Of a stretch of 64,000 nucleotides of DNA, positions 24,115 to 36,800 are shown in pieces. The number at the start of each line of letters is the position of its first letter. Position 1 is the first letter of the stretch. Source of the DNA: Cyclina sinensis (Eukaryota > Mollusca > Bivalvia > Venerida > Veneridae); assembly GCA_012932295.1 (NCBI GenBank), contig JAAONU010000001.1, forward strand, positions 37,417,449 to 37,481,448. Reading direction: 5' to 3'. Below the pieces are notes generated by a model. It ran no database searches and was not told where the DNA came from. It saw only the letters and a program-made list of their open reading frames with translations. The position numbers and the translations under genes were made by a program.

Positions 24115-25169
24115 TTAAATTGACAAGTCAGAGTTACACTTAATCCAAAATGAACAATGTGAAGAATGTTACTGTAAAATCCTTATGTTAAAATTAAACT
24201 AAATGTTAAATAATGACGCGAAGAACATCACTTAAAATTCAAGGAATCAGGCACTTAAAAATTAAATTGGTGCCACCTAGCTTATTGGAACCTGGACTAT
24301 TGCTTGAGGAAGTGGTGCTAAAGCAGAAAGTTGGGGCACACTGCTTGAGGAAGTGGTGCTAAAGCAGCACAGGCAGTCTAATCTGCGGCTCCACAATCTG
24401 TCTCTCCTGATCTTGAAAATAATAATGTTTTCATTCTGTCAGCATAGGCCGTACTTGTTATTGCTGCAGACATCAGTAGCAGTAGTTTATTTACTTTCAT
24501 TCAGCTCTTAACTAGAGAACAGGTAAATTGCTACCTTCAAAACAGAAGGAAAGCATTTTTTCGCTTGTTGCTGTCATCATTAGCAGTAGTGGCCATTTTG
24601 TGAAAGCAGCACTGATGCATGAATTGTCTATCGGAAGTAGTCATTCTCTGTAGTCAAAATTTCCAGGTGTGCTCCTGGATGTGTTTTTATTAAGCTCTGA
24701 TAGCTGCTGAATGCAAGGTTAGATAATGATAAAAATATTAAGCGTTAAATTAACTAGTTGATGCCTTGTCTTCTTCCCCTCTGCTTTTATAAGGCCTATG
24801 GGCCTTCTGTCAAGAGTTTCTCATGACAGGCAGCATTAGAAGAAGTCAGCTGAAACTTCAGTGTGTTTGTCTCACCATACTGATTACCGTGTCTTGTTGC
24901 CGTGCCTTGTTTCTGTTTCATTTTTAGGCCTCTGGGTGGTACAACTGTAGGTCTAGTTTGGCGGGCTTTATGCTTGAATATGTTATGTACGCTCACTTTG
25001 TTTTAAACTATAATCTGTTTTTTTTACAATGAAATCCGATTGTCACTCTGTTTTGTGCACACTGTACAGTGCATGAGATCTGATTGTCAACCCGTGTGTT
25101 TGAGCACTACTTGTTTTGTCTAAAATAAATCAGTTCCTCGTTAATGTCACATTCACACTGAGATCTGAC
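24115..25169. other. Non-coding left part of unit A
   Basis: Closely similar to 42129-43180 of unit B. Contains two copies of TGAGGAAGTGGTGCTAAAGCAG around 24316-24366. A 66-codon minus-strand frame (24996-24796) is kept in B, but its few differences mostly change the amino acid, so I see no sign of selection on it. Confidence 0.55.
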
Positions 25170-27176
25170 AGTCACCTGGATTCACCACTATGCACTCCAC
25201 AGTCACTTCTGGTACTTTGGGAACAGCAACACGATTTTTAAGCAAGTGCTCTTTGTATTTGTCCTTAAACAAATGTAATTTTGGAATAGTTCTGATGTAT
25301 TGTGGAATAGCATTCCATATATTAACTGTATAATATGAAAAAAGTATCCTTCATGTAACTAGTACGAGGTTTTCGTTGTAGAACAAGATCTTTATGTGCC
25401 GTACATCACAAGTTATGATTACTATTTTTAGAAAAAGTTAAACTATCATGTATATATTCTGGGGCATAATTTGTTAGTGTCTTGTAGAATAGCACTACAG
25501 CATGGTACTTACATCTGTCAAAGAATGAAAGCCATTTTAGCTCTTCAAAAAGACCAGAGGAGGATGATTTTATCGACTTACCCAAAATAAGTTTTGCTGT
25601 TTTTTTTTGTAATGTACATACTTTTACATATGATTTATTATTCTTTCCCCAAATCGTGCAATTATAATCAAAAATCGGCAGAACGTAAGAATTATAGAAC
25701 AAGACTTTCATATAAAATATTAAGAAATGTGTTATTTTTTTAAAGAGAGCGGTCTTGGCTTTTAGTTTTTTACATACGTTGTCTATTTGTTTATGCCAGT
25801 CTAAATGATTATCAATATAGACACCGAGTAATTTTTACGAAGTGACGTTTTCCAAAACAGTTCCATTTATAGCAAGATAAAGATCGTTTCCGTGTTTTAA
25901 CTTGTATCTTGACCCAAGTACCATGCACTTTGATTTCGATGGATGAAGGGACATGTTATTAAGTACACACCATTCATTTATACTTAGAAGATTCATTTGT
26001 AAATTACTTTGTACATTGTAGAGTCATCTGCATAAAGATCCAATTTTAAGTCATCACATGCAAATGTTAGGTCGTTGATATATATCAAAAATAGAAGTGG
26101 TCCTAAAATCGATCCTTGAGGAACTCCAGATGTAACGTGTAGCATTTCAGACTGAACTGTGTTAACTTTTATTGTTTGCTTCCTGTCTGATAAATAAAGA
26201 AATTAACGGCATTGCTAGAAAAGTGATATAATTTTAAATTATGTATTTATGTGGTCTACTAAATCGAAAGCTATTCTTAAATCTAAAAACACTGACCCTA
26301 TTATTTTACCTTCATCAATATCCTTCAGCCATGCATCAATTAATCTTATTAATGCTGTATCACATGAATGATTTTCTCTAAAACCGGACTGAGTTCTATG
26401 AATAACATTTGTTCTATCAAAAAAAGATTTAATTTGATTTGCTATATGCCTTTCAAAAATTTTAGAAATAGTAGGAAGTATTGAGATTGGTTTATAATTA
26501 TTTGGGTCTTCATTATTTCCAGATTTGAATATAGGTATCACTATAGCTTTTTTCAGTTCATCAGGGAATATACCTGACGATATACTATTATTGATAATCG
26601 ATGCAATGGGTGTCGTTATAGTATCGCCACAGTGTTTAATAATTTTTAGACCTATACCATCGAGCCCTGTCGATCTATTTATATTTAGTTCATTGATGAT
26701 CATTTTAACTTCGAATGGTGTAATAAATGTTAAATCAAAATTATTTTTACCCAATTTAACATCAAGCTTTTTTTTCAAGACATCAAAATTGCTAGTCAAA
26801 AACTCAGACTTATTAATGATATTTGAAATACTTGAAGTTCATTGATTATATTCCGTTACTGTATCGCTAATTATAAGCCTGTCAGGTAGTTTTATTTCGT
26901 TTGATTGCTGCAGATTAGCGATATCTTTTAAGTTTTTCCATATATATTTTGGACTTTTGTTTTCTTGTATCGCAGTGTTAAAAATTCTTTTTACTCTTTC
27001 TTATCATTGATGTAGTTTTGTTCGGTAAAAACTTATAGCTGTCCATATTACCACGAATGTGGGACTGGTTTCTTTCGTGTAAAACTGACCGTATGTCTTC
27101 CGTTAACCACCCAGGTTGGTTGTCGCGCTTTATCCTTTTCAATTCATCTCAGTTAAACCAAGACTGCTATATTTGT
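25170..27176 (-). mobile_element. LINE N3, copy A (5'-truncated, broken RT)
   Basis: Minus-strand RT of the CR1/Jockey group. LNINRSTGLDGIGLKIIKH and PIFKSGNNEDPNNYKPIS are near 26700-26480, SGFRENHSCDTALIRL and FLDLRIAFD near 26400-26260, SGVPQGSILGPLLFLIYIND near 26130-26060, and YADDS near 26025. The C-terminal part includes FYNSYVLPIFDYNCTIWG and WNAIPQYIRTIPKLH (near 25310). Frameshifts fall near 26230 and 26010; the latter is a short deletion relative to copy B. No endonuclease. The 5' end abuts the 3' tail of LINE N4. Confidence 0.85.
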
Positions 27177-28395
27177 TGATTTCAAGATTTCAAGATTTTA
27201 TTTCTGAAACATCCAAAAGGCTAAAAGCCTGTGAGGACACATTCCAAAAACGACGGATAATAAAAAATTAATACATTCAGAACTAAACAAATTACAGATA
27301 TTGCTATACACTTACTATAATACAATATAGAAATACACATACAAGTACGTGAAATATTAAAGAGATAGTACTATACTATTACCTTAAATTTGTAAAAACA
27401 TAGTACTATAGAGATTACAAGGAATGGTATTATTGCGGAAAAAAGGCTAAGCTATATTGTTTGCCTGTTAGCCGCGAAACAAACTACAAGAAATAGTACT
27501 GTTATAACTGAGAATAATAGAAACAATAGCGACAAGATACCGAATTGTTACTAACCTTTTGCGAAAACGAAAAATACAATAGATAAATACAAGGAATATT
27601 AATTAGCTATAACGTATATTGCGAAACACAATACAAGAAATAGTACTTTACTATTATAAAGTATTTATCGAATTAGAAAACTGAAGATAATAAAAACAAC
27701 AAAACAATATTCCAAATTGCTACTGACCTTTGCGAAAACGAAGAATAAAGGTCAAAGCTTGGAAATATCAAAAATAGAAAAAGATTCCATCAAACATTTC
27801 ATTTCATGGAGAAAGTGAGCAACAGTTCTTGTCGAAACGAAACACAAGAAATACTGCTACTTTATTAAATAAGTAAAATGACTAACAGTTTCCATCTATT
27901 ACAATAAATTTACAATAAATCTAAATTAGCTTGTAGTTCTTCACTACTATTGGCAAATATCACTATATCATCAGCATAGAGAATTAAAAATATTTTAAAC
28001 ATATAACTTCAATATCATTCACAAACATGGAAAATAGCAAAGGAGACAAACATTCACCTTGTCTTACTCCAAGATGGCATTCGAAACTTTCACTTACTTG
28101 ATTCATAAACTTTACTCTTGACTTCACATTTTCGTACATGGATTTAATAATATCTAGAATATTACCTCTAAGACCTAGTCAAATAAGTTTTTGCCACAAG
28201 TTATCACGTGTTATGTAATCAAAAGCCTTACTAAAATCTATAAAAGCACAGTACAAATGTTTACTATTATTTATTAAATGACCTATAAGACCATGTAAAA
28301 CAAATATATTATCTGTTGTACCCATTTTTGTCCTAAAACCTGCTTGTGCTTCTATGTATATATATTTGTTGTTTGACTGTTGACACAAATACAAT
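27177..28395 (-). mobile_element. LINE N4, copy A (5'-truncated, internally deleted)
   Basis: The minus-strand RT piece contains AGFRTKMGTTDN and AFIDFSKAFD (28340-28200), then after frameshifts the QGE.LSP and YADD-type regions. A 3' UTR runs to a tail of ATCTTGAA repeats at 27176-27205 (plus strand TTTCAAGATTTCAAGAT). Compared with copy B it lacks about 970 bp (B 45894-46860) and 40 bp near 28003. Inserted just downstream of the stop codon of the transposase-like gene. Confidence 0.82.
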
Positions 28396-30293
28396 ATGCA
28401 AGTTACTAATTTTCACTGATAATGGCCACTTCAAGTGTTAGGATTATCTTTCCTTTCTGTTTCTTCTGTTTCTTGTACTTGGAACCGAATTGTTCTTTCC
28501 ACTGGTTATAAGTATCTGTACTGGTGTGTGGGCAGTGGATGTTCCCACAGTACTGTTTTTGGCCCCAAGATCTCATGTCTTGGCCACATTTCTTCCAGAC
28601 TGAGACTGTGGCTGTCCTAGTGTATAACCTTTTGAAATAACCAGTTTCTTCTTTCTCAAGCTTTCTTTTTCTGTAGGTTTAGTTGAGTAAGGCACTCGCA
28701 GAGTTAAGGTATCTGCGGTGGTTTCAGCTGCAGTAGGTTGAGGCTTTGGAAGTAAGCTTCTGTAGGTAGGTAGCACTGTTGATGGAGGTGTCTTATCCTC
28801 TAAAATAATTTTGCGTCTTACGTTACACAAGCCTGATGTATTTGGCTTCATGGTAAAAGTATGTAGCTGATCTTCAGGAACATCAGCTGAAGTTACAGTT
28901 GCCGGCTTGTGAAGTGGAAGTGGTAGAGGTTCTGAAGCCATCCTTGGAAGGGGATGGAGGTGAAGTCCCTGCTCCAAGAGATCTCTCTCTCTCTTTTCTT
29001 TTCAAGGGCACTGTACCTACACAATTATAAATATTGCGACAATGACAGAATTGTAAAAGACTATATAAATAAGAGTTAAATATGCACACTGACAACAAGA
29101 CATTGTGTATTTATAATGTGCCAACTTTACAAGTTTATATCATATTTAGGCAAAAGTGCTTAAAGAATTAGCAATGCATGTATGTTGTATCTGCATTTTA
29201 TAAAAGGTTAGTTCAAACTGGTATATTTAAAAGATGAATATATGGTATTTCCGTCTTAAACTCAAGGAATTCATCAAGTATGTAATTTTTAAGTAAATAT
29301 ATTTCTTTACTCAATTTGGTTCTTTCGTAAGGCTCCACCAGTCAACCTTAGTTTTTACCTTCAAAGTGAAATGCTTTTTGTTTTTTGAAGACCTAACTGA
29401 AGAATGTTTGCCAAGTAACATACCATGCAGTGAGGGTGGCCTGGCTAATACATGACAGATGGATAGTGGTCTGGTCCATGAGTGTCTTACAATTGTGTAC
29501 CATGTCAACAATGTCATTGTAAGCTCCATGGACCAACGTCCACCTTGAATATCGGCGTCCTCTTTTTGTAGTTGAGCTGGGGAATTTTCTACAAAAAAGC
29601 AAAATAACTGCTTCCATGTAGCGGTTAGCATCCGGCTTTGTTGCTGGTCCACGTCCTGGAGAAACAAGAAAATACTGAGTATAGTTACATATGCTTTGTA
29701 AATTACATGAATTTTAAAACAAAATATTTCTGGTAAAATGAAAAGGTCAATATAATATATATTTGTTAAGACACCTGATTACAAACATTTCTGGTATTAA
29801 TGTATTTTTCAACTGATATATTTACTAAATGTGAATTAATATAAAGCGAAAGTATTATGTGCTATATAATCTTTTGAAAATAATAGGTAAATACCTCTTG
29901 ACACTGTGTACTCCAGGTATAGTGTCAGCACAGAAGCTCTTGTGTTTTTTAATCGTCCCTTCACCTGCTCCCTGCGATGTAGTTGGGCATACTTTGTGGG
30001 TGTCCTGTCGTAAGGATAAAGGTTGTGCCAAAGCTCAATGATTGTGGCAGCCTCTGTGCCGGTAATGACCTTGTTGTCCTTATCTGTTAGGTCTACAAGA
30101 AACTTGGCCAAAGCCTGAACCTTGTCATAGCCTGGGACATTGCCGAGACCAATGCTTTCCTGCGATAAAACACAGGTTTACCATTAATATAAAATCAGAA
30201 GCTACTGCTGCAAGCAACAACCAGTCCCTCAAGTGTACACAGCAAATGGTCGCATAGTAACTGTTAATAAATAACTTGTTGAAGTAAGACCAG

Positions 30294-30520
30294 AGGGCAT
30301 CCATGGCCGAGTGGTTAAGGTCTCTGACTCCAAAATGCTCCCTCACCTCACCTCTGTCAGTTCGAAACCCTCTTGAAGGCGTTCTGATTTCCAAGTGAGG
30401 AAGGCGAGCAGCTGCCTTGTAGTTAAATGCTGTAAGAAGCACCTGGAATCTTCCACCACCAATAACAGCTGGAGTGCCCATATAACCTAATTATGTGTTG
30501 TAATTTCATTTTTAAAACAG
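30294..30520 (+). mobile_element. tRNA-derived SINE with V/Meta-type 3' core
   Basis: The head resembles a class II tRNA: A box TGGCCGAGTGGTTAAGG and B box AGTTCGAAACCC. The tail reads GCACCTGGAATCTTCC, AACAGCTGGAGTGCCCATAT and AACCTAATTATGTGTTG, which resembles the conserved 3' core of widely distributed mollusc and fish SINEs. It lies in the intron between exons 31054-30904 and 30159-29895 of copy A, within the segment deleted from copy B. Confidence 0.7.
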
Positions 30521-31109
30521 GTACATGTAATTTGGAAGGTTGAAAGAGAGGTAATTTCACCATGAAAAGTCTAAAGACGTAAAAAAAAACCCTTAACACC
30601 GTAAAGGCTCACTTCAGAAATAATAATAAAAAAAGAAAAAAACTGTAGAAAATGATCATTTGGAAACAAAGTAAACCCTTATTATGGAGAAGAGTCTGTT
30701 TGCTGCAAAATGTTCATAAAACCACCAATGTCTTTGCCCTCTACCACTAATCTAAAGTAGTATTAAAAATATGCCTGCATACATGGTATTCAGACGTTAG
30801 CTTTAAAAGGGCTCTTTGACAAAAAAACAAAAACAAAAAAACAACAACAACAAAAAAATCTTATAAAAGGAAAGCCATTAAAGCAAACACAAAAAGTAAC
30901 CTGCCTTTGAAACTTCTTTCTCTCCTGGTAAATTCACTGTTCATGACAATGATGATGGGCCCTGCTCCGGCAACACAGACGGCACCTGTGATTCTAAATT
31001 TTGTGATGATGGACTTTGTTTTGGAAACACAGGAGCTGGAGTGATCAAGTGTTCTGCAATAAAGTCAAGATAATTATGTGCACAGTCAAAGAAATTATAG
31101 AAGCAGATT

Positions 31110-31310
31110 TGTTGGTTTAGGGTTTAACGGCTGGTTAAAACACCGTTCTGAATTATATCATGGCGGTCAGTGTACCTAACTGGTGTTCCTGGGCCTTTAA
31201 CCCACTTTGCCACAAGCTACTGACTGCTTCCTCACTTGAATCAGAGGTGAGGGACAAATGACTGTCAGACACAATGTCCGAGCTCAATAGTCAAAGCCGC
31301 CTCTTTCTAG
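31110..31310 (-). mobile_element. SINE body remnant
   Basis: On the minus strand, CTCACCTCTGATTCAAGTGAGG, GAAGCAGTCAGTAGC and CCAGTTAGG...CTGACC follow in the same order as in the SINE body at 49976-50230 (AATCAAGTGAGGAAGCAGTCAG, GGTTAGGTGGGCTGACC). The tRNA-like head is not visible. Intronic in copy A. Confidence 0.6.
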
Positions 31311-32410
31311 AATAAATCAAGAAATTGTAGTGTTCTTTCAAGCAGAATATTATTATGGTTCAAATACTCTTTTAATGTAAAAACAGAAAGTATCTAACTT
31401 GTGAATAGACTCAGTTAAGGTGTTAACTGCATTGTTTGAAACAAATAACCATGTTTAATATAGTTATAATGTACACCCAGTAGACAAACTGGATCACCTG
31501 ATTGTGAAGGTCTGTTCTTTAACATTTTCTTATGGGCCTCTACATTTCCTTTAGATGACAAACAAATATTTTAATGTTCAGTAGTAGTAGATGCTGGGAC
31601 TAATTGTAATGTCTGTACATTGTCTGGAAGAAAGGCACTGTCCAGGGACAATGTAGGGTCCTCAGTATCATCTTCAAATCCCTCATCTTCTACATCCTCT
31701 TCCTCTGCAGTCCCACTCTGTGTTGGCTCTACCTGTTCCCCACTGGCATCATACACTGGTTGCTCCATCACCTGACCTGTCTGCTTAAACAGGTAATCAA
31801 TTCCTATCAGTTCTCCTGAAACAAAGAGTTGTGACATTAACATTATTTGTTTTAAACCTAATACACTGTATACGAAAATAGTTAAACAGTCACTTTTTAT
31901 TGAAGTCACTGTAGTTTGACAGGAAAATAGCAGAGCATCAGATGATAATAATAGCTCCTGCACATTCTGATGTCATACACTGTCAGTGAGATACCTGTAT
32001 TTTAAGTGATATTAAATAGCTTTGTTCACTTTCCTACAAGGTCAAACCAGCTGATTATGCCTGCAAGTAAGAGGTAGTATGCATTTAAAGGAAAACAGCT
32101 TACCAGTATATTTTCGTGGAGGCTGGTAGTCAGGATAAAGCTTGCTGCCAAACAGCTCTGACAGCAGCAAGTTGACAGCATTTTTAATTTGACCACTGTA
32201 GATATCAGCCCCAGTATCCGCAGTTGTTGCAGCTGCCTCTCGATTCCATCAAGCAGGTATGCCTGCAATTGTGCTGCACTTAATGAGACATCAAGAAATA
32301 CTACTCTGTCAAAAGTTGAATAACTGTTGTGGGCAACATCAAACAAATTTAAGACTAGTTACAATTGTTTGTAAATCCATCAGAAGCCATAATATTGTGG
32401 AAGTACCCAA

Positions 32411-33377
32411 CAGACATGGGGTAATCGTAATCGTGTAATCGGAATCGATTGCATTTAATTACAATTTGTCCATGTAATCGAATGTATTCGATTACTTTTT
32501 AAAAGTCGATTACATTTAATCGTAATTGTAATCTTTACCTGCATGAAAAGTTGTGTAATCGTCGATTACAAATCGATTACTTTGGCATAGAAAATGACTT
32601 CATTCATGGAACTGCTGTATTATATACTTGTGCAAATACGATATTTCATATTAAAAAATACTGCAAAGTGCACTGGGTGTAATATGTTAAACTAGTTTTA
32701 CTTTGGACAGATTCAATTCAAGGTGAAATTTATTTAATTGAAAAGTTTTACTTTTCTTAAGTTCCATTTATAACTGAGTTATTTAATTTTACTGTTTGAC
32801 TATACATAATCCTTCAGACTAAGTTATGATTTAATTACCTAATTAAATTATTATTTAATTAAAAACCCACTGGAATTCTGGGATGACAATAAATCAAAAT
32901 TTCCGTGTTTAGCAAAAGTGGCTGCAAAATATTTGTCAATACCTGCTACATCAGCCCCAGTTGAGCGATTGTTTAGCATAGCTGGCAAAATATTTCGTCC
33001 AGAGCGCTGTAGACTGAGTGATAAAACATTTGAAATATTAATTATGATAAAATGTAACTCACACATTTAAATTTAGTAGAAGACATATGTCAGTCATCCT
33101 GGTTACTTTGTAACATTTTGCAAATTGTGTGCTGCAGCTGTGTTCATGTTTTTGTGTAAATAAAAATGCCAGTGCTATTTGGATCTTTTATCTGATTACT
33201 GCTATGAACACAATGAAAAGTAATCGTAATTGTAATCGACTACATTTTCAGAGTAATTGTAATTTATTCGGTTACAGTTTAAAAAATAGAGTAATGTAAT
33301 CGTAATCGTATTCAAAATTTTATTGATGTAATCGTAATTTAATCGATTACATTAAGAAGTAGTCGATCCCATGTCTG
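32411..33377 (+). mobile_element. hAT element with 8-bp TSD, internally deleted
   Basis: The termini CAGACATGGG and CCCATGTCTG are inverted. The flanks are a perfect 8-bp duplication, GTACCCAA (32403-32410 and 33378-33385). Sub-terminal regions are packed with GTAATCGTAATCG/TCGATTAC motifs on both sides. Unit B has a single GTACTCAA at the matching place (about 49576-49583), the unoccupied state. Carries a transposase remnant (next entry). Confidence 0.93.
32867..33070 (+). pseudogene. hAT transposase C-terminal dimerisation domain (remnant)
   Basis: Plus-strand frame: PLEFWDDNKSKFPCLAKVAA, then YLSIPATSAPVERLFSIAGK, ending ILIMIKCNSH-I and TAA. This is the hATC block, with the conserved IPATSAP-ERLFS-AG signature. 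Upstream zinc-finger and catalytic parts are missing, so the element is non-autonomous. Confidence 0.92.
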
Positions 33378-33826
33378 GTACCCAACAACTGCATTCAACC
33401 GAAAAACTGCTACTAACCTGGAATAAACCTGTTGAGGTGCAGGTGGAAGCATTCAAGGCCGGTTGATCCACGAGCACAGCGGTAGACAGGCAGCTCAACT
33501 CCTCCTTTTTTCAAGGTACCAGTCTGGGTATACAGAGGGATATTTGGCGGGTCTTGGATGCAGGTTATATGACACTTGTTAATCCGCCACTGTTCCCAGA
33601 TGCGGTCATGTTTAAGGAGTGGCATTCCCATTGTGTCTTTTCCCTGGTCACTGTCAAACATGGTGAACAGGCTGTGAAGCAATTTAGTTGTCTCTTCTGT
33701 CCCTCTTGTAGAGCGACGGCAATGCAGAGCTAGCTCTTTTCTTCTCAGTCTCCTAAAAATAGTATTTGTTGACACTCAAATACCTTATTATCTTACAAAA
33801 CATTTACTTCTGACAAAAGAGGAAAA

Positions 33827-33887
33827 GCCCGCTCCGCTTGCTCAGTGGACAGAGCATCGGACTGTCAATCCAGGGTTGTGAGTTTGA
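33827..33887 (+). mobile_element. SINE head, split from its body by LINE N5 (copy A)
   Basis: CCCGCTCCGCTTGCTCAGTGG (A box) to CAGGGTTGTGAGTTTGA (B box start). The body continues at 38875 (CCCCAGAAGAGGTTGG). The uninterrupted element is at 49976-50230 in unit B. Confidence 0.88.
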
Positions 33888-36800
33888 TTATTTGGAAATC
33901 ATTCAACCATATCATTGACAATCACTGTCTATTGGACTTAACTTACCTGTGCTACCTGTGTTATCGGAGTTATATAGTGTTGCATAAGGCTTTGTGTGTA
34001 ACCTTTGGACACTAGTGACAATTGATAAATACCATAGGGTTTTGAATTGGACATTATACTGGTTAATGGAGAAGTGAATAATGGGTGTAGACATCTGCAC
34101 ATCTCGGATGCGGATTGGGCTATTTGAGGCTGTAATGAAACATAAAGCTAAGAGAGTCACTTTAAGTATACTCAATACACGAAAGGAGATGATATGCATA
34201 GGCGAACTTTAGCTTGTTGTATGATTTTACTTTATATAGTTGTACTATATAGAATAGTGCTTGAAGGTCACCATGTAGTTGTGAACACTTTTGCTTCGGA
34301 TGTTGATACTCAGTGCTTTGATATACATTGTTATATCTTTAGTTCTACCGGAGAGTTTGGGAAAATCAATAGGAAAAGCGCAACAACTGTAACCGTACAA
34401 CCAACGGTGTTCTTCTATAGATCAACATATGTTACCTATTGTTCACGTCTGTTAATTCTGGCATCGGACATAGAATCCAAACCTGGGCCAGCAGAAGAGA
34501 CTCTCCTCATTCCAAATCAAATAAACGAAATGAAAGACTCTTATGAAAAACTAGAAATGAAACTGTTTGATTCTCTTTCAAAATTTCATGGAAGTATAAA
34601 GAATGACCTGGCAGCTATTCATTCAGAAACTGGTTCAATGAAATCTGATATTTTAGAAATGAATAGTAAACAATACAATTTTGATGGTAAGCTAGCCAAT
34701 ATGGAGCAACGACTGGACGATATCGAACATGACACAGATATTTTGCGCAATGATATTGGTTACCTGTCAATACATGGTGTAGAAACAAAATAAAATTACT
34801 CTGCTTTAGAAAAACAGATAAACATAATGGAGGCAGATCATTTGAAATGTAATCTACGCATTTTTGGTCTGGAGGAAAAAGAAAGTGAAACTAAATCGCT
34901 AACAAAAGTTATTGAGGAGACAGTTCTGAATGTTGTGTATGACGAAGATAATTTGTCTTCAGATTCGATTTCAACAGCTAAATGTATTGGGGAAAAGCAG
35001 GATGACAAGGTCCAAATGGTACTGATTACATTTAAGTACTTCGGAGATAAACTGAAACTATTCGAATACAGAGAGGAACTTCGTGAAAAAGGAATACGAA
35101 TCTCAAGTGACCTAACATACTTACAAAGGCAGGAGTTATATAAGTTAAAGCGTCGTGGTATTTTGGGGTACTATAAAATTACACACGGTTCAGATGGCAG
35201 AATCTAATAGTAGTAGAGTATTTAAACGGGCAAAGCGATCAAGTGAGGAGTTGAAAGTTACCACACAATCTGAAAATGTAGGCACACAACCAGAGCCAAT
35301 TCAAGTGGACTAGGAAGATGGCCAACGCCCTACACAAGTCCCTGTAGATTCTTTAACATTTGTTTCATTGAACATTGAAGGTTTAAGAAGTAAACTATCA
35401 TTAACTAACATTGAAGAATATTTTACAAAATTTGATGCTATTGGCATTCAAGAGACATGGGAACTTGACTATGAATTTTGTTCAGTTTATTTTTCTAATT
35501 ATTCCATGTTAACTTTAAGTGCAAAAAAGGTCAATGAAAGGTGGACGTAATATGAGTGGAATCTTGGTACTAGTAAAAGTTTCGATACTGAAATTTGTAA
35601 CGAGAATAGCTAGTTGGTTTGAGTTTGGAATAGTGTTAAGATTTGACAAAGCTTTATTTGGTAGCAATAATGACTATGTCTGGAATCTTCACCTTTTCAT
35701 TATAGAAATAACCAAGAGTATGCAGAAAATGATTTGCAGAGTCTAGAAGCTCAATTGTTAACAGAAAACCTTATTTCATTACCATTAATTTTGTGTGGGG
35801 ACTTAAATTCGCGCACAGCAGAAAATGATGATTTCATATCACAACCTGATAATGTTCCTGAACTGCATGAAGTAGCTGATATGTTGAATAATGACATAGG
35901 TATAGTGAGATGTTCTAGTGATAAGATTTCGAATAAGTTTGGCTGTCAGCTATTGAAGTTTTGTAAATCTTATACACTATATATTGATAATGGTCGTTTT
36001 GGTAGTGACAAGGGTAAAGGGGACTTCACTTTCATAGGTTAGCAAGGTTCAAGCGTTATCGACTGTTATATAGTATCTAAGAGTGTTATTGACCGTATTG
36101 TAGATTTTAAAGTTGAACCGAAGATAGAGTGCTCTCACTGTGCTATATCACTACGTCTGATGGCTAACAAATGTTGTAGCGTGGCGGATGGTCATAAAAG
36201 GACAAAGGAAACATTTGTACATATAAATGAACAAAATAAGGATAATCTTATTACAGTTTTGAATGAAAATGTGTCATCTGGGTGTTTTGATACTTTTGTA
36301 AACATGATATATGATATTAATGCTTCTGCTGATAGTTTAATATCTGAATTTGAAAGGGTTGTCATAAATTCATCAAAATTATTTACACGAACCAGGCAAA
36401 CAAAAAGCTGCAAGTCAGGCATTTGGTTTGACAAGGAGTGTAGACTTTTAAAAAGTAAGTCATTGAATTATTTGCATGTATATAGACGGGAACGAAGTGC
36501 TGAAAATCTTGTCCGATATCTTAATTATAGACGTGAATATAAGACCACTTGTAAGAAAAAAAGGAATTTGTATTTTAGAAAATATTTAGGGAGGTTTGAC
36601 TCTTCAGTTGGTAACTCAAAGTTTTTTTTGGAGTGAAATCAAAGTTTATCAAAACATCAAATGCCTGAGCCAAATACTACACCATCTGAATGGTACAATC
36701 ACTTTAGTTTATTGTTCAGTTCCGACAATGATATAAATACGCATGAATAAATAGCATTTGATAATGAAAATGTTTTAGCTGAAAATCCTAATGATATCGA

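Noticed and set aside
24796..24996. 66-codon minus frame also present at 42795-42995
   Set aside because: It is kept only because the whole unit is duplicated. The few differences between the copies mostly change amino acids, and there is no family resemblance.
32851..33066. 71-codon minus frame
   Set aside because: Antisense shadow of the hAT dimerisation domain, which reads on the plus strand.
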